This document shows, piece after piece, positions 12,831 through 27,500 of a DNA stretch of 64,000 bases; position 1 is the stretch's first letter; the number at the start of each line of letters is the position of its first letter. The position numbers and the translations under genes are program-made. The notes below the pieces were generated by a model. It worked only from the letters and a program-made list of their open reading frames with translations. It did no database searches and was not told the DNA's origin. This stretch comes from Apostichopus japonicus. Its lineage: Eukaryota > Echinodermata > Holothuroidea > Aspidochirotida > Stichopodidae. Location: the NCBI RefSeq assembly GCF_037975245.1, contig NC_092562.1, positions 21,841,054 to 21,905,053 on the forward strand. The letters are read 5' to 3'.

Positions 12831-14687
12831 CTCTTACACGGGCTCTTTAGTGGATACGCAGTTTGCTACCAGTTTTGTTTCACTATGAATATAAATAAGG
12901 ATAAGAACAAATTAAAGAGTAAAAACGCACGTTGATGCCGCTTTAAAGCATTTCCACTCGTAATTGCAAAGCGGTTTAGGTCACTTAATATAGATTTAGG
13001 AAACTGTGAAGAGTCATCCGTGTTCTCACAGGCTGCCAGGTGAAAGCTTCCTTTATAAAACTCACGATGTACTCGAGATGATCTATACCTTAATATAATA
13101 CATCTCTGGTTCCGGGGATAATGTTTCAAGTAAAGTCACATTGAAGAAAATGAAAGGAACGAAGTCATACGGCACTTACTATAATACAACGTTTCTCTGT
13201 CATGTTTTTTTTTCTTCTTTTTCTTTTCATTTTGTGATTTAAAGCAGATTTGTGTGAATGTCTTGTGTTTTGCGTTTGCTAAATTATGTTTTTAATAATT
13301 TGATTGTCAAACCCTAATAAATTGTACTTCATTAGGCTTTCATGATTTTATGATCCATTTCTGTGAAGAAAATATTCAACTATCGCAAAATTTCTGAATG
13401 TTAATGTTTCTTAATTTGCTCTTTACATGTGCTTAATAAAATGTGAAGAAAATTTGATTGAGTGACAATATTTTGTTATAATAAAGTTGAACGGAGTCAT
13501 GAACTACTTGCTATATACCGTATATTAACACACAGATTGTGACAAATCTAGGACGTGTATTACAACTTGGATCAATATGGCTTGATATTATCAACAGATT
13601 TACTTAATGTCTGTTAAGTTTGGTATAACATATCCAGAAGTTAACGAACGAATTAAAAACAAAGGCACTGTTCATCGAATACCTCATTGATTTGTGCCCT
13701 GATATGTCGAAGGTAAAATATACCCAAACGAGCTAAGACATCACCGGGCACAACATAAGGATCCTTCTCGCAGTGCCATCCCTTACCGTTGTATGGAACT
13801 GTAGATTAAAGCTAGTACTGCAGTTTTAAGAAGCGAAAACTGTTTCCCACATCGAATTGAACTATTTGAGTAGGAGAGGGAGGGAGGGTGGGGGAAGGGG
13901 TGGGGGCGATATTTACATTTTTGATATGCATGATTGGGTTATGGGTAAGGGATCTTGACGTTTTAAAGATGATACCGGTCTACTAAGAGTAAGTGTATAA
14001 CCATCTACCCCTCTTATTTTATAAATATTGTACATTTGCTGTAAGTTTAGGATGTATGAGCAACATACCGCTTCATACTTGTTGCCATACTCTGATCGTG
14101 TATATGTGTGAATATGTGCGCATTATGTATTTGTATGTACGTACATGATACATGTATAAAAGTCCATGACGTGTGAGTTCTAATGACCGCTTCCGGCACA
14201 TCTTCAAATTCAGAGAATCCCGGACGAGCACAGATTTATTTTAATGTAGTTGGCAAAGCTACGTGGTAACAATTGATCATAAACAAACATTTAATTTATA
14301 ATTAACTTCTAATGTTATCTGTTTTGTTGTTTCCTCTCTCCTTACATTGTGTTGGTGTTTACACAGCTTTACCTAGTCAATATTTACTCAATGTGTTTTT
14401 CTTCTGAGCAACAGCAAAAGCGACTTTATTTAAGAGTCAGAAATTAGTGTACAAGATTTCAAAAGTACGCGGAGTGCCAAATTCAAAATGTTCTCAGACT
14501 GATTAAGGTATGGCGCTGAACTTTAGTGGATGGCTAGAAGCGAATGACGGATTTTATATCCGAGGGGCTGCTCTTGGGTCATTGTCGCCGACACTTATGA
14601 AGGGGGTGGGGTGGGGCTAGGGGCTCTCGAAAATTTAAAGTTAAGAAAGTTATCAATTTGAAGTACATTCTGAGGCATAAATTTAGG

Positions 14688-15020
14688 CAGTGGCGTAGGA
14701 TGGTACTTTTGAGTGGGGGGGGGGGGGGCTGAAGACTGATGGCCGGCCTGGGGGAGGGGTCTAAGGGGAGGGGGTGTCCCCCTCCCCTTTGGATTTTTTT
14801 GCATTTCCAGGTGGCCTCAGATGCAATTTGGTGCAATATAGCACACTTCAACACCCACTCCATTTTGTAAACTTAAATGAGATTTTTTTTCTTATTTGGA
14901 AATGAAGAAGGGGTTTTCTGACTTGCGAAGCGGGGGGGGGGGGGCGGAATGATACTTCCGCCCCTCCCTTTTTTCACTGGGGGGCTGGCGCCCCTCAGCC
15001 CCCCCGTTCCTACGCCCTTG
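14688..15020. mobile_element. hAT-like MITE with G/C-rich interior
   Basis: Begins CAGTGGCGTAGGATGG and ends CCGTTCCTACGCCCTTG, an imperfect terminal inverted repeat. It is flanked by a perfect 8-bp target-site duplication, AATTTAGG, at 14680-14687 and 15021-15028. Eight-bp duplications and CAG-type ends are hAT hallmarks. The 333-bp interior has long G runs (14716 and 14931 regions) and no transposase. Confidence 0.85.
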
Positions 15021-15532
15021 AATTTAGGTGTATAGTAGCAGTGGCCTATTCTTCCCCAACAGAATGTATAGACCTACCGTGACCCGACTGAATCATTTCT
15101 CCCAACTGACGATCGGAGGTAGGGTGCCCCTCCCCCATGATCATGAAGATGTTACGTCTTATATGATTTAATGATTGCATATTCAGTAAATGCTGTGTTA
15201 AATTGTTATTGAATTTGACATTACTAATTTAACCTAAATTTAAAAACACACAGGGTTTCTACTACGTTTTGCTACGTTTCAGATTCATTTTGGTGTTTAG
15301 AAACTGAAAGACGGAACTCCTTAATTAAAGTCCCCCCCTCTCCCCCCTCTCCCCCAACACCACCTTACAAAGACGCATGGTTTCATCCGGGATTTCTAAG
15401 AGAAGTGTCAAAACGCTAACAGTACAGGCGTTTAGCAGCAATATGATTGCCAATGAGCATAATATCTCTAGCAAAAGTCGGAGATTATGATTTGGCCACA
15501 CTTTATTAAATTGACATAAAAAGAGAAAAAAG

Positions 15533-15598
15533 ATGGCAGACAAGAAGTCCCAAAAGGCCAGTATTGTCGACAGACCTCTTAGCAAAGGGAGAGGAGAA
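15533..15598 (+). CDS. TRAPPC5: TRAPPC5 coding exon 1
   Basis: 22 codons beginning MADKKSQKASIVDR, ending phase 0 before a GTAAGA donor. It supplies the poorly conserved N-terminal tail. No other upstream ATG gives a tail of family length that splices in frame. Any 5' untranslated exon is not visible. Confidence 0.8.
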
Positions 15599-18500
15599 GT
15601 AAGACACTTTGTTTGCGTTGAAAATAAGAAGTTTGTTTAAAGAACTAAGCTATTTTCTGTCGCCGTAGAACTCGGTCTTTGGTTGCAATTAACGTATCAT
15701 TTAGCGAGTGAAACATTAATGAACGAAATTGCATTTGAAATGCATTGGTACCTAATCCACGAACTCCACCCTATTCTGTGTAACTGTATTGTAAAGTCGT
15801 CCGTACTCGGCCTGCAAACGAATAATGGAATGTGTTAGCCTATGTTATTGCCCACGCAGCCGGATTAATAAGAATTGGAGTAATTATAGAATACAGGGCC
15901 ACTCGATGATCTATCTGAGCATCCGGATGCGCGGATGCTTAGTCTCACCCCAGTACGTATGTGAATATAAAATGTCAAAGTCCCAGTTCTTTCTTTTTGA
16001 GTGGATGCGCGGATGCGTGGATGCGGAGTGTCCTTTCCTAGTACTTCTGTGGTGGAATTTTAGAGGGCGTCACACATGTACGGATGCCTTTTAAGAACGA
16101 CACACTATTGATGTGGAATATCTTCGTACATACGGGACTTTCAGTATTGGAAATACGTGATGGTATATGTCGAAACTTTTCGAAAATTGTAAGTCCATTC
16201 CTAGTACTCCCGGGGTGGATGCGCGGATGCGCGGATGCGGAGTCAAAATGAAATACGTGATGGTGTATCGTATATGGGGAAACTTTCGAAAATTATCTAA
16301 GTCCTTTCCTAGTACTCCCGGGGTGGATGCGCGGATGCGGAGTCAAAATGAAATACGTGATGGAATTTTAGAGGGCGTCATACGTGTACGGACATGTACA
16401 GACACACCGCGCATCCGCGCATCCGGATGCTGGGAAGAGTTAATGAATGGCCCTGTATTCTATAATTGTACCTAAAAATTAATTCAGCCTAACACTACAC
16501 TTTACCCCTGTCTGCAGACAAACAAGAAATACATTATGTTATTCACCATGTAGCCAGAAAAATAAGGACTGGTGTATGCTACTGTATTGAATAGCATGAA
16601 ATGAAACGAAGCATCAAAGCAGCCAGTGTTTACATGAGATTTTATGAGGAATAAATAACTATAGCTAGTCTTTAAAGAAGCCTACATCGTATTTAAACAA
16701 TATTCTATCCCACACAATGCTTTGCATGTACTGCCTAGTGGGACATTTGAGTTCAACATTTTATGATATGAGACATTTGCAAAGAGTATCAACTTGAAAC
16801 CTGACTTCTTCCTAAATTTTGTATTTTTGCAGATCAACATCAGCACATTTGCCCTTCTGTTCTCAGAAATGGTACAGTACTGTCAGAATCGTGTATCCAC
16901 AGTTCCAGAATTACAAAGCAAGTAAGTAATACATGAAGCCAGGAAATCTCCTCATAAGTTTAATGTTACAAGGAAGGTGATTTAGCTTAATTATTGATCT
17001 GCTAATAACTTTTGAAATAATGAAATTTACCATTACTAAATGCTTTCTGTATTCTTTATGCAGAAAAAGAGTTTGGAATACACCATCAGTAAGGAGGACT
17101 TCACATACAATATTTCTAAGCAGAAAAATGTTTTAACGCTGTTTTGATGTTAATGTATTTATAGGAACCGCAGTACTTTCATTTATTGAACGTGCAGTGA
17201 AATGTAAAAGCCTTTCTCTTTTTTAATCTGTTGTAGGTGACAAATGCTCATATTTTTTATGACCAAGTATCACTTATTTTTCTTTTTGGTTGAAATTGGA
17301 TATTCTTTTGAGGGAAGCAAGCTATTGAATGTGTAACTAAAATTCTTGGAATTGATCTGACTGACAGATGACAAAGATTGATCTCTCAGTTCAATTACTT
17401 TGTACAATGTTCGATATAAACAGTATGAAGAAAGGTGTTGTTAAACTGACAGTGAGCCTCACCTGTTAATTAGGTAAACAGGTTCTCTCCAATTAGTATC
17501 CAAATTTGGCAAGGATTGGTCAAGTGGTGGAAGATGTTACACTACAAAATTGAGTCAGCTGGTACATGTATGCTAAACAGACACTTGATTTACAGGGACT
17601 ATCATTATTATTTCATGATACCAGTATGCTTCCCTCACAATATTCATGTTCCATAATCTTCCATTGTCCTGCAACAATACTGATTTCTTACTTACTGTAG
17701 ATATTAAATTCTTCTGTCCCAGACCATACCCATGACACTTTTCAATAGTAGAATTTACTGATATGGTCAACTTGCGTTGCTACCAGACAGGTACTGTATG
17801 CTGGATGAACTAACTATAGTCATCTATGAACTGATTCTCTTTGATTTCTCAATAGATTTTTACAGATCAGTAAGATTGTAAGTTTTCAATACATATCTAG
17901 TACGTACTTTTCTGTTTTTCTCAGACTTTCTGAACTGGGTTACCATGTTGGAATACGAATGTTGGATCTCATTTTCATCAGAGAGAAAGGACTAAGAAGA
18001 GAAACAAAACTCTTAAACATTCTTTTGTTCATCAAATCCAATGTTTGGAAGGTAAAAATTGATAAGCCTTTATAGAAGAATAAATACTTGAAAATGGCAC
18101 ATTGTTTATTTAGAATGTACAGTAGTTACAGTAATTATGCTTGGGAACCTTTTCAAGTTCTTTTATTTCTGGTTGTCCCTCTGACAACCAGGTGTCACCC
18201 TTTGGTATTCGGAAAAGCTGCTTTGGTTGTCTGATAAAGTGTACTAAGAGCCAACAATATGTACACTGTAGGAGAGATGTGTAGGTTTGATGAATGGAGC
18301 AGCAGGGTTTGGGCCAGTAAAACTTTCTTCAGAGGATCATAGGCCTGCCACTAGTTTTGTTTATATTTCAGTATCTCCAAAGTGATGGCAAGAGTTCTAC
18401 TAATTTATCATTTTTGGGGGTTTCAATGCATTCTGAATTTGATGTAAACAACTAGTGATCCGCCAGACAACCCCCAAATCTGATTTTGCTTGTCCAAACA

Positions 18501-21500
18501 AGAAGTTTCATAGTCTTTTTCTATCGCATGACCGTTCAAAATTTGCCCCGTTGTGACAAACTGGACTGCTAACAATTAGCATTACTGAACTTTTCGTAAC
18601 TCACATTGGGAACAAATATTTGCCTGAATATGGTCTAACTGTTTAATTGTAAAGGCATAGTGCTGCATAGAGGTTATCCCCATGGGGTTGAAGGTGCAGA
18701 GAGGGGCATGGGGGATTGTTGTTCAGGGATTCATAAATGAAGGGAGTGTTTATAAAGAACGTAGTTTTATTCAGTATTGTTTAGTAAGTGTCTATGGTAG
18801 CAACTTGCATGTCTCTCCAATAGTTCTTTATTTCCAAAAGAGTTGCTTCTACATTTCGTTATATAATAGTAAATGGCAATCTATATCTTTGCAGATAGTG
18901 GTATATTTTGATGGATTTGTGATGGTGTCCTTTTCCTTTTTACAGGCTCTCTTTGGCAAGGAGGCCGACAAGTTGGAACATGCTAATGATGAAGAACGGA
19001 CTTGTATCCTTTTGCAGTTTCTTGTTTCATAAAAACAGACATTTTCAATCATTTCCTGTCTGAAAATTTCAAACTGACGTATACAATGTATTTTGTGAAT
19101 TTTGAAAATGGGGAGGACTACAATGGAGGAGGGGAGGGTGGGAAGGGGTGGGGTTGTGTGGGGGAAGTACAGTAAGATAGAAACTGTGGTCAAAGTGTAA
19201 AGCAAGGCAAGAAGTCCTACTTGTATTCTTGTTTGTCCTTGTTTTTAAGTCATTCTAAATACTAAAATTTGTTGTTGTTTTTGTTGTTGTTGTTGTTGCT
19301 GGTAGGAGATTTAATGGAGCAGCTACGTAAGGCCCAGTTGTGAAATCAACAAGCAGTTGATATCTCAAACCTTATTTCTTACCAACTCATAAGTTATGCC
19401 CACTTTAAATTGGGGCTAGTAACACCATGTTTAGTCGGCAATGTCTTATACCTCTATTTATAGTGGACATGATATCTGTTTCTAAGTGTAAGGTCTTCCT
19501 TGACTTACTCTAAATAGATTACATCATTGAACAAGAATCCTTGGTCAACAGGTTTATTTCAGTTCCAAAGGATAAAGGTAAGTAGCTTCCTTTTAAGGAT
19601 CAATAAAGTTATTCTTATTCTTACTCTTAAGTAGCTACAGCTCAAAGAACATTTCCTTCAAAACAAGACTTTAAGTAAATGAATATGATGTAATGATTTT
19701 TAAAAATTTCATATATTTTCATTAGATTGTTCACTATCTCAACAGCGTAATGTCTTGATGACATTGGCAATGAAATCTTCTTGGTTGCATATTACCAATT
19801 GTACAAAATCTTCATAACTGTATGATTCATTTTGCAAGATGTTTGTCTGTATCGAAATACTGCCTTCTGATTTGGATTTATCAAGATGTACATCTGATCC
19901 CCTCCCCCCTCTATACCTGACCCTATCCTTCTCTTCTCCTCTAATCTTCCTGTCATCTATCCTCTTCCAGTTGTACAACAAATTTGATCTTACTGTTATG
20001 TTTCTTGGAAGCTTTGTTTGCCTTCAATTGGTTGTGATGACATCCCTACATAAAGGCACCTGTTATCTTGTTTGTGTGGATTTCCATAAGTTTTACTTCA
20101 TACCCATAAATTCATCACTAGAAAGTTATAAACACTAAAGAAATCATATACTTTACAAATATTAGTTCAATATTGATTCATTGCGCTTGTTTTGTTTCAC
20201 TGTCTTACTATTGTTCTTACCATGTATTTAAGCTAGTTATAGCATTTGGCATTGTTATTGTTCTCTTTTTGTTTTATTTATGTAATTTTGTAACATTAAA
20301 AAAGGTAATAGTGTTAGAAATGTTCCTCCTTGTTCCAGTTCTGAGTAAAAGTTTCTCCAGTAATGTATTAAATGATCGTCATGATCAGTGAGATAGACAC
20401 ATTACTTCTGGTTTTAATCATGGAATCATTACGAAACTTTGATATTCCTCTTGTACGCAAATAAGCGACTCCTCATCACCTCAAATGGTGATTCTTAGCT
20501 GTGATTATTCTCTGGCCATCCTCTTACTCATACTGCATACTGCATAGCAATGTGTTACACAGACTATATTAATGAGACATTGAACATGATAGCATATCAC
20601 TTATACTGTGGTTGGGTGTCAATAGACTTGTCCCAAGTCCCAGCAGCTCTGTATTGTATGTTATACACACATTGTACATGATAGCATATCACTTTTACTG
20701 GGGTTGGATATCAATAGACTTGTCCCAAGTCTCAGCAGCTCTGTATTGTATGTTATACACACATTGGACATGATAGCATATCACACTTATACTGGCGTTG
20801 GGTATCAATAGACGTGTCCCAAGTCTCAGCAGATCTGTATTGTATGTTAAACACACATTGGACATGATAGCATATCACTTATACTGGGGTTGGGTATCAA
20901 TAGACTTGTCCCAAGTCTCAGCAGCTCTGTATTGTATGTTATACACACATTGTACATGATAGCATATCACTTATACTGGGTTGGGTATCAATAGACTTGT
21001 CCCAAGTCATATCAGCTCTGTATTGTATGTTATACACACATTGGACATGATAGCATATCACTTATACTGGGGTTGGGTATCAATAGACTTGTCCCAAGTC
21101 TCAGCAGCTCTGTATTGTATGTTATACACACATTGGACATGTAGCATATCACTTATACTGGGGTTGGGTATCAATAGACTTGTCCCAAGTCTCAGCAGCT
21201 CTGTATTGTATGTTATACACACATTGTACATGATAGCATATCACTTATACTGGGTTGGGTATCAATAGACTCGTCCCAAGTCTCAGCAGCTCTGTATTGT
21301 ATGTTATACACACATTGGACATGATAGCATATCACTTATACTGGGGTTGGGTATCAATAGACTCGTCCCAAGTCTCAGCAGCTCTGTATTGTATGTTATA
21401 CACACATTGGACATGATAGCATATCACTTATACTGGGGTTGGGTATCAATAGACTTGTCCCAAGTCTCAGCAGCTCTGTATTGTATGTTATACACACATT

Positions 21501-24500
21501 GGATATGTAGCATATCACTTATACTGGGGTTGGGTATCAATAGACTTGTCCCAAGTCTCAGCAGCTCTGTATTGTATGTTATACACACATTGGACATGTA
21601 GCATATCACTTATACTGGCACTGGGTATTAATAGACTTGTCCCAAGTCTCAGAGGCTCTGTATTGTACTGTATGTTATACACTCATCGGACATGATAGCA
21701 TATCACTTATACTGGGGTTGGGTATCAATAGACTTGTCCCAAGTCTCAGCAGCTCTGTATTTTGTGTTATACACACATTGGACATGATAGCATATCACTT
21801 ATACTGGGGTTGGGTATCAATAGACTTGTCCCAAGTCTCAGCAGCTCTGTATTGAATGTTATACACACATTGTACATGATAGCATATCACTGATAATACT
21901 GGGTTGGGTATCAATAGATTTGTCCCAAGTCTCAGCAGCCCTGTATTGTATGTTATACTCTCCTCTATACTGATTGCAGTATTGGTTTATGCAGTCTCAT
22001 TTACCTGTTTGTGCTCTATATGACTTTTTAATCCCAGTCATTAGCAATAATTATTTCTTCTTGCCCCAATTTCTGGGTTAGAGATAGCTTTCCAGCTTCT
22101 TTCAGATGAATATCCACTGTTTGTGTTTTTCAATGACTAATCAATCTAATGATTAAAGAATACCTTACAAGTGTATCTATAAATCTGTTCTTTGTCTTCT
22201 TGAAAAGGTGACCTAATCCTTACATCCATGACCCTGTCCCTGCGTTTTATTCCACCCTGTTCTCATAAACCCTCTTATGCCAACGCTGCTCAGTAACGAC
22301 CATGTGATGTTTAGAATTGTGTCCAAATAAAAAGCAGAAAAAGATTCCAAAATGTATTGCTTGTTTTTCTTAGACAACATTCCAGTGTAAATGCAAGGGA
22401 CGAAATAACTGGGTTCGCATAGCAATTTGCTACCCAAGAATTGCCAGTTGCTAATCAATATTACTTTTGATTAGCAAAAGATGCAGTACCTGCTAATGCT
22501 AATTGCTATTTCCAAGAATTGTCGAGCAATTATTGCTAATCAATTCTCTAAAACTATTTCGTCCCTTGAAATGGTATGACCAAGTTTTCATCAATCAGTG
22601 GTCAAAATTAGAGAGTAAAAATGGTAATTTCTGCATAGATTCAATGATTGTCTCATGATACAATAGAAGTAGGGTAAACATTTTAAAGAAGGGCAAATAT
22701 CAAGGGTAAGACTAATCTTTAAATAACCTGTCTGTAACCTCTTTTCATATTTGTGTCATGCTTCATTGGTTGCATTTATAACAGCGACAATGGAGTGTAT
22801 TCTATTTTTCTACGCCCCTTCAAAGCTCGTTGAAAATTCGTTTCTGGGAACTTGAGGTTCTGAAAGCATTATTTGGAGATCTGTCAAAAACTATTAAAAT
22901 TGAAGTATTGTTGTAACAAACATGTTTGATGATTAGATTGTTCAGGACAAGGTTTCATGTCGTGCAGAAACCCTTTAAATTAGGTATTTTTTAATACCAA
23001 ATTAATTTATTTTACCTTTACTTGGGGATAAGCATATTTGAAGATGAAAGACTAAATTTGAAGACTGGAAGAAAAGTTAGGTTGCACATTTATGACCCAT
23101 GATTTGGATGGTTTGATTGACTTCCGTAAACCTACATTGATTTGTGCAACCCCATGATTTGGTAGACTGCTGCAGTAGACTACACTGGTTTGAGTCAAGA
23201 GTCCAGCCTTAAAGTGGAAGGTCAGTTCCATCTCTCCTGCCTGAATGAATAATGTTTCACATCTGAGGTCCTCGTCAGAAGATTTCACTTGTTTCAGACT
23301 TCGTTGAGACACATAAACATTACCTCCCCCTCCTCTGTCCCTCACTGACCAAATTCCTGGTAAAACTGCTCTCTATTTAACATTTAGTTTACACAAGGGT
23401 TAAATCGTGTGTTGATATTCGTATGGTTTCCTCTTTTCTAGGTATTTTGCAATTCACAAACATTCATGTGGTGAAATTTGGGCATATTGACACAGACTGA
23501 AATCCATATCTTTGTTGATTTTTCATGTGCTTTTATTCCTTAATCACACTGTGCCAAGACTACATCAACATTTTAATTTCAAATTCCCCTCAAGCAGGAA
23601 ATTCTAATCGGATATCATTCATGACATTTTTGGTCGAATGTTTTGAGAACAAGTATTGCCAACAACAGTATGATTTAGACCTGACTACCAGCCATGCATA
23701 GTCTTCAGATGTACATATGAGTGTTACATCATTTCTGAGATACTTTTGAACAAGTAACTAAAAAGAGAAAATAAAAAAAAATCAAAAAGCTTTATTGAAT
23801 GGACGATTGATATCATCCAAACTATTTGGTGTGTAGTTTCAGTTGCAACTAAAATGGAAAGAAATTTATGATTTTGGTTTGATCAAAAGAACTTGTGAAT
23901 TTCCTGAAATGACTGAGTATGTTGTAGAACAATGTATTTGAGACTGTATCAGTGACTATATTTACTAGATTTTCCAAATGCAGAGCTCAGGTTCTTATTT
24001 CCCCTTGAAGAACCCTGCTTAGTAATAATATTGTGAAAAAATAATGTGAAGAAAATGAGATTTAAGAAGATGTTTAGGAACTGATCAAGTGAGTCCAGAG
24101 AAATAAGATCTACTAGAAGTGAGTTCCACAAACAGGGGGCAGCATTTCGAAAGCTGTGATCCCCTATCGGATTCAAATGAGACACAGGAACAATGAGCTG
24201 GTTAAGATATTGTGATTTAGATGGCCTATTTTTAGTTTGTTGATGGAAGATATCACATAAAATACTTAAAGGCATTTAGCTACAACTATGACAATGTCAG
24301 GCAGGAACACATCCTACATTCCAGTGACACTTCCTACAGTCCTACATTGACACGCCCTACACATCCTACAGTGAACATGTCCTACACATCCTACAGTGAA
24401 CATGTCCTACACATCCTACAGTCTTACACATCCTACAGGGAACATGTCCTACAAATCCTACACACCCTACAGACCTACACATCCTACAGTGAACATGTCC

Positions 24501-27500
24501 TACACATCCTACAGTCTTACACATCCTACAGGGAACATGTCCTATAAATCCTACACACCCTACAGTCCTACACATCCTACAGTGAACATGTCCTACACAT
24601 CCTACAATCTTACACATGCTTACACATCCTACAGGGAACATGTCCTACACATCCTACAGTCTTACACATCCTACAGTGAACATGACCTACACATCCTAAA
24701 GTCTTACACATCCTACAGTGAACATGTCCTACACATCCTACACACCCTACAGTCCTACACATCCTACAGTGAACATGTCCTACACATCCTACAATCTTAC
24801 ACATCCTACAGGGAACATGTCCTACACTTCCTACAGTCTTACACATCCTACAGTGAACATGACCTACACATCCTAAAGTCTTACACATCCTACAGTGAAC
24901 ATGTCCTACACATCCTACACACCCTACAGTCCTACACATCCTACAGTGAACATGTCCTACACATCCTACAGTCCTACACATCCTACAGTGAACATGTCCT
25001 ACACATCCTACATACCCTACAGTCCTACACATCCTACAGTGAACATGTCCTACACATCCTACAGTCTTACACATCCTACAGTGAACATGACCTACACATC
25101 CTAAAGTCTTACACATCCTACAGTGAACATGTCCTACACACCCTACAGTCATACACATCCTACAGTGAACATGTCCTACACATCCTACAGTCCTACACAT
25201 CCTACAGTGACATGTCCTACACATCCTACAGTGAACATGTCCTATAAATCCTACACACCCTACAGTCCTACACATCCTACAGTGAACATGTCCTACACAT
25301 CCTACAGTCCTACACATCCTACAGTGAACATGCCCTACACATCCTACAGTCCTACACATCCTACAGTGAACATGTCCTACACATCCTACAGTCTTACACA
25401 TCCTACAGTGAACATGACCTACACATCCTAAAGTCTTACACATCCTACAGTGAACATGTCCTACACATCCTACACACCCTACAGTCCTACACATCCTACA
25501 GTAAACATGTCCTACACATCCTACAGTGACACGTCCTACACATCCTACAGTCTTACACATCCTACAGTGACATATCCTACAGTGACACACCCTACACATC
25601 CTACAAGTCCTACAGTCCTACACATCCTACAGTGAACATGTCCTACATTCCAGTGACAAAAAGTGTAATCTTGCAGAGAGTTAGTGGAGACGTTACAGCA
25701 ATTTACTTTATTGTTACTTGTTGTTTGGCCACCCAAAAAGTACAAACTGTACTTTATAATTCCTAATTTTTTCTCACAAAGAAAGAAAAACCCTCAGAAA
25801 TGAATGAAAGGCTCCAATGTTGTCTTCTATAAAAGAACAAACCAAAAGTATAGAAAACATATCACGATGATGGAAATCAGAAATAAAAGCCCCAAATTCT
25901 GCATTAGAAGAAGCTGGTTTCGTCTCGTGGAAATTGTTTCTCTTCATGTTAAATCTTTACCACAAAATGTGTTATTTTATTGACATATTGACATTAACAT
26001 AACTGATTGGGAGACGATTTTATGAAGGGAGAGAGGGAGGGGGGGGGGGGTGAGGGAGGGGAGAGGAGAGAGGAGGTGGGGTTGGTGGTGGAGACATAAT
26101 CCTTCAACTGTTTTTATGCGGGGTGTTGAAATTGCCATCCTCCCCCTCTCCCTAGTTCCCCCCTCCCCTCTTCTCCCCTCCCGCATTGTGGTGTCCTACA
26201 TATTCTACAATATTCACATTCAGGTCTGCATTAGCATTGCTTCTGCTGTGGACACATTTTGCTTGAACTGCAAATCTTTTGATATATTGTACTATGTGAT
26301 GAACAATTAACAAATGATTCTCAAAGTGGTAATATAAAACCAGACAGAATAAAATGGGTCACTGGTTGGAATCATATTCTAGCTGTAAAATTGTTTGCTC
26401 TTTTCCCTGTCAGTGTTCAGTTAATATAAGACAAAGATAAATGTCAGCAGTCAATTGGTTTCCGGGAAGCTGAAAGTGAGGTGTAAACTGTGAAGATAAG
26501 TGATGACTGGTGACATCTGGTACAACCAATCTGACATACTTGTGAACTCGGAAGCTCGTAATGACTAGCATCATTTCAGTTTTCAAGTTCAGGGAGTCAA
26601 TAATGACTTTAAATTATGGCAAAATGCCACAAAATTTTGCCTGAATTTGTCAGTCTTAGAATTGTTTGGCATATGGAGTAAAATTTAATGGTTAAACTTG
26701 ATCAACCAATTGGCCTTCAAAGCAATGTCCCTCTTTGCGACGTGTCTTTCTTCTGTTCAACACTCATTAATATATGACACAACTTGTGTTGATGAAGTAC
26801 CTTCCTGTAAAATAACTTTGAAAAACCGTTAGCAACTGTTTAGTAATTTCTTGGTTGAAATTGACCTTTAACTTTTAATGGAACAAAAAGTTACATATGT
26901 ATAGACATGCTGCAGTACAACAAAACTCAAACACAGGTAAATCCCATACTCTGTCCACCCCCTATTACCCTCCTCCCTCTTGCCCTCCTGCCTCCTCCTC
27001 CCCTCCCCCTCCTCCCCTCCCCCTCCTTCCCCTCCCCCTTGTTCCCAATCATTATGTGGACTATCATCTTTAATTGATCAAATGACCTTCATTTCTTTTG
27101 GAAAATTAACTTTAAGGACAAAATTAGCTGAACATTTCAATGAAATACATGGTGTTCTTGTGTTATTGGAGTATACAGATTCAGTTGTTATAGAAAGATT
27201 TGGCAACTGTGTTAATACCCCATGGCTCCTAGTACTCTATATTATATACACACTGGTTTGGTCCATTTTACAGTTCATAGGTTATTCCTAGTTATGAGTA
27301 AACACGGTGTATTGTTATTTGTTTCCTTTGTTTTAATAGAAAAAACGAGGAAGAGCCAAGTGGTTTCATTGATACCGACTCGGTTCGCTGGATTTGCTCA
27401 AAATTGGTATTTGAAAGCAAGCCAAGAATTTGGTTGTCTCATTATGATGATGAAAAGAAGGGGGAAGAAAACCCTATTTACCGTTTAAATTTCACAGAAA

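Larger units (their letters stand above)
1..15532. other. Gene-poor region upstream of TRAPPC5
   Basis: Apart from the U2-like tandem, SINE-like copies, Penelope-like pair and hAT MITE listed separately, only short ORFs (under about 135 codons) without recognisable domains were seen, along with poly-G or poly-C runs (near 589, 2040, 7013, 9852, 10061, 11994). No exon with a protein match could be supported on either strand. The TRAPPC5 promoter should lie near its right end, but no TATA box or other element could be identified with confidence. Confidence 0.6.

Noticed and set aside
20981..21855. Repeated 60-95-codon frames across the ~92-bp satellite
   Set aside because: Same repeat translated in several frames, interrupted by indels. 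No start context or splice structure.
24396..25599. Long open frames (283 codons plus, 329 codons minus) with repeated Tyr-Thr-Ser or Cys-Arg motifs
   Set aside because: They arise because the minisatellite unit lacks stop codons in several frames. There are no splice signals or domain, and the region lies inside a TRAPPC5 intron.
24312..25657. Possible CRISPR-like array
   Set aside because: There are no unique spacers of constant length, modules abut and vary, and the genome is eukaryotic.
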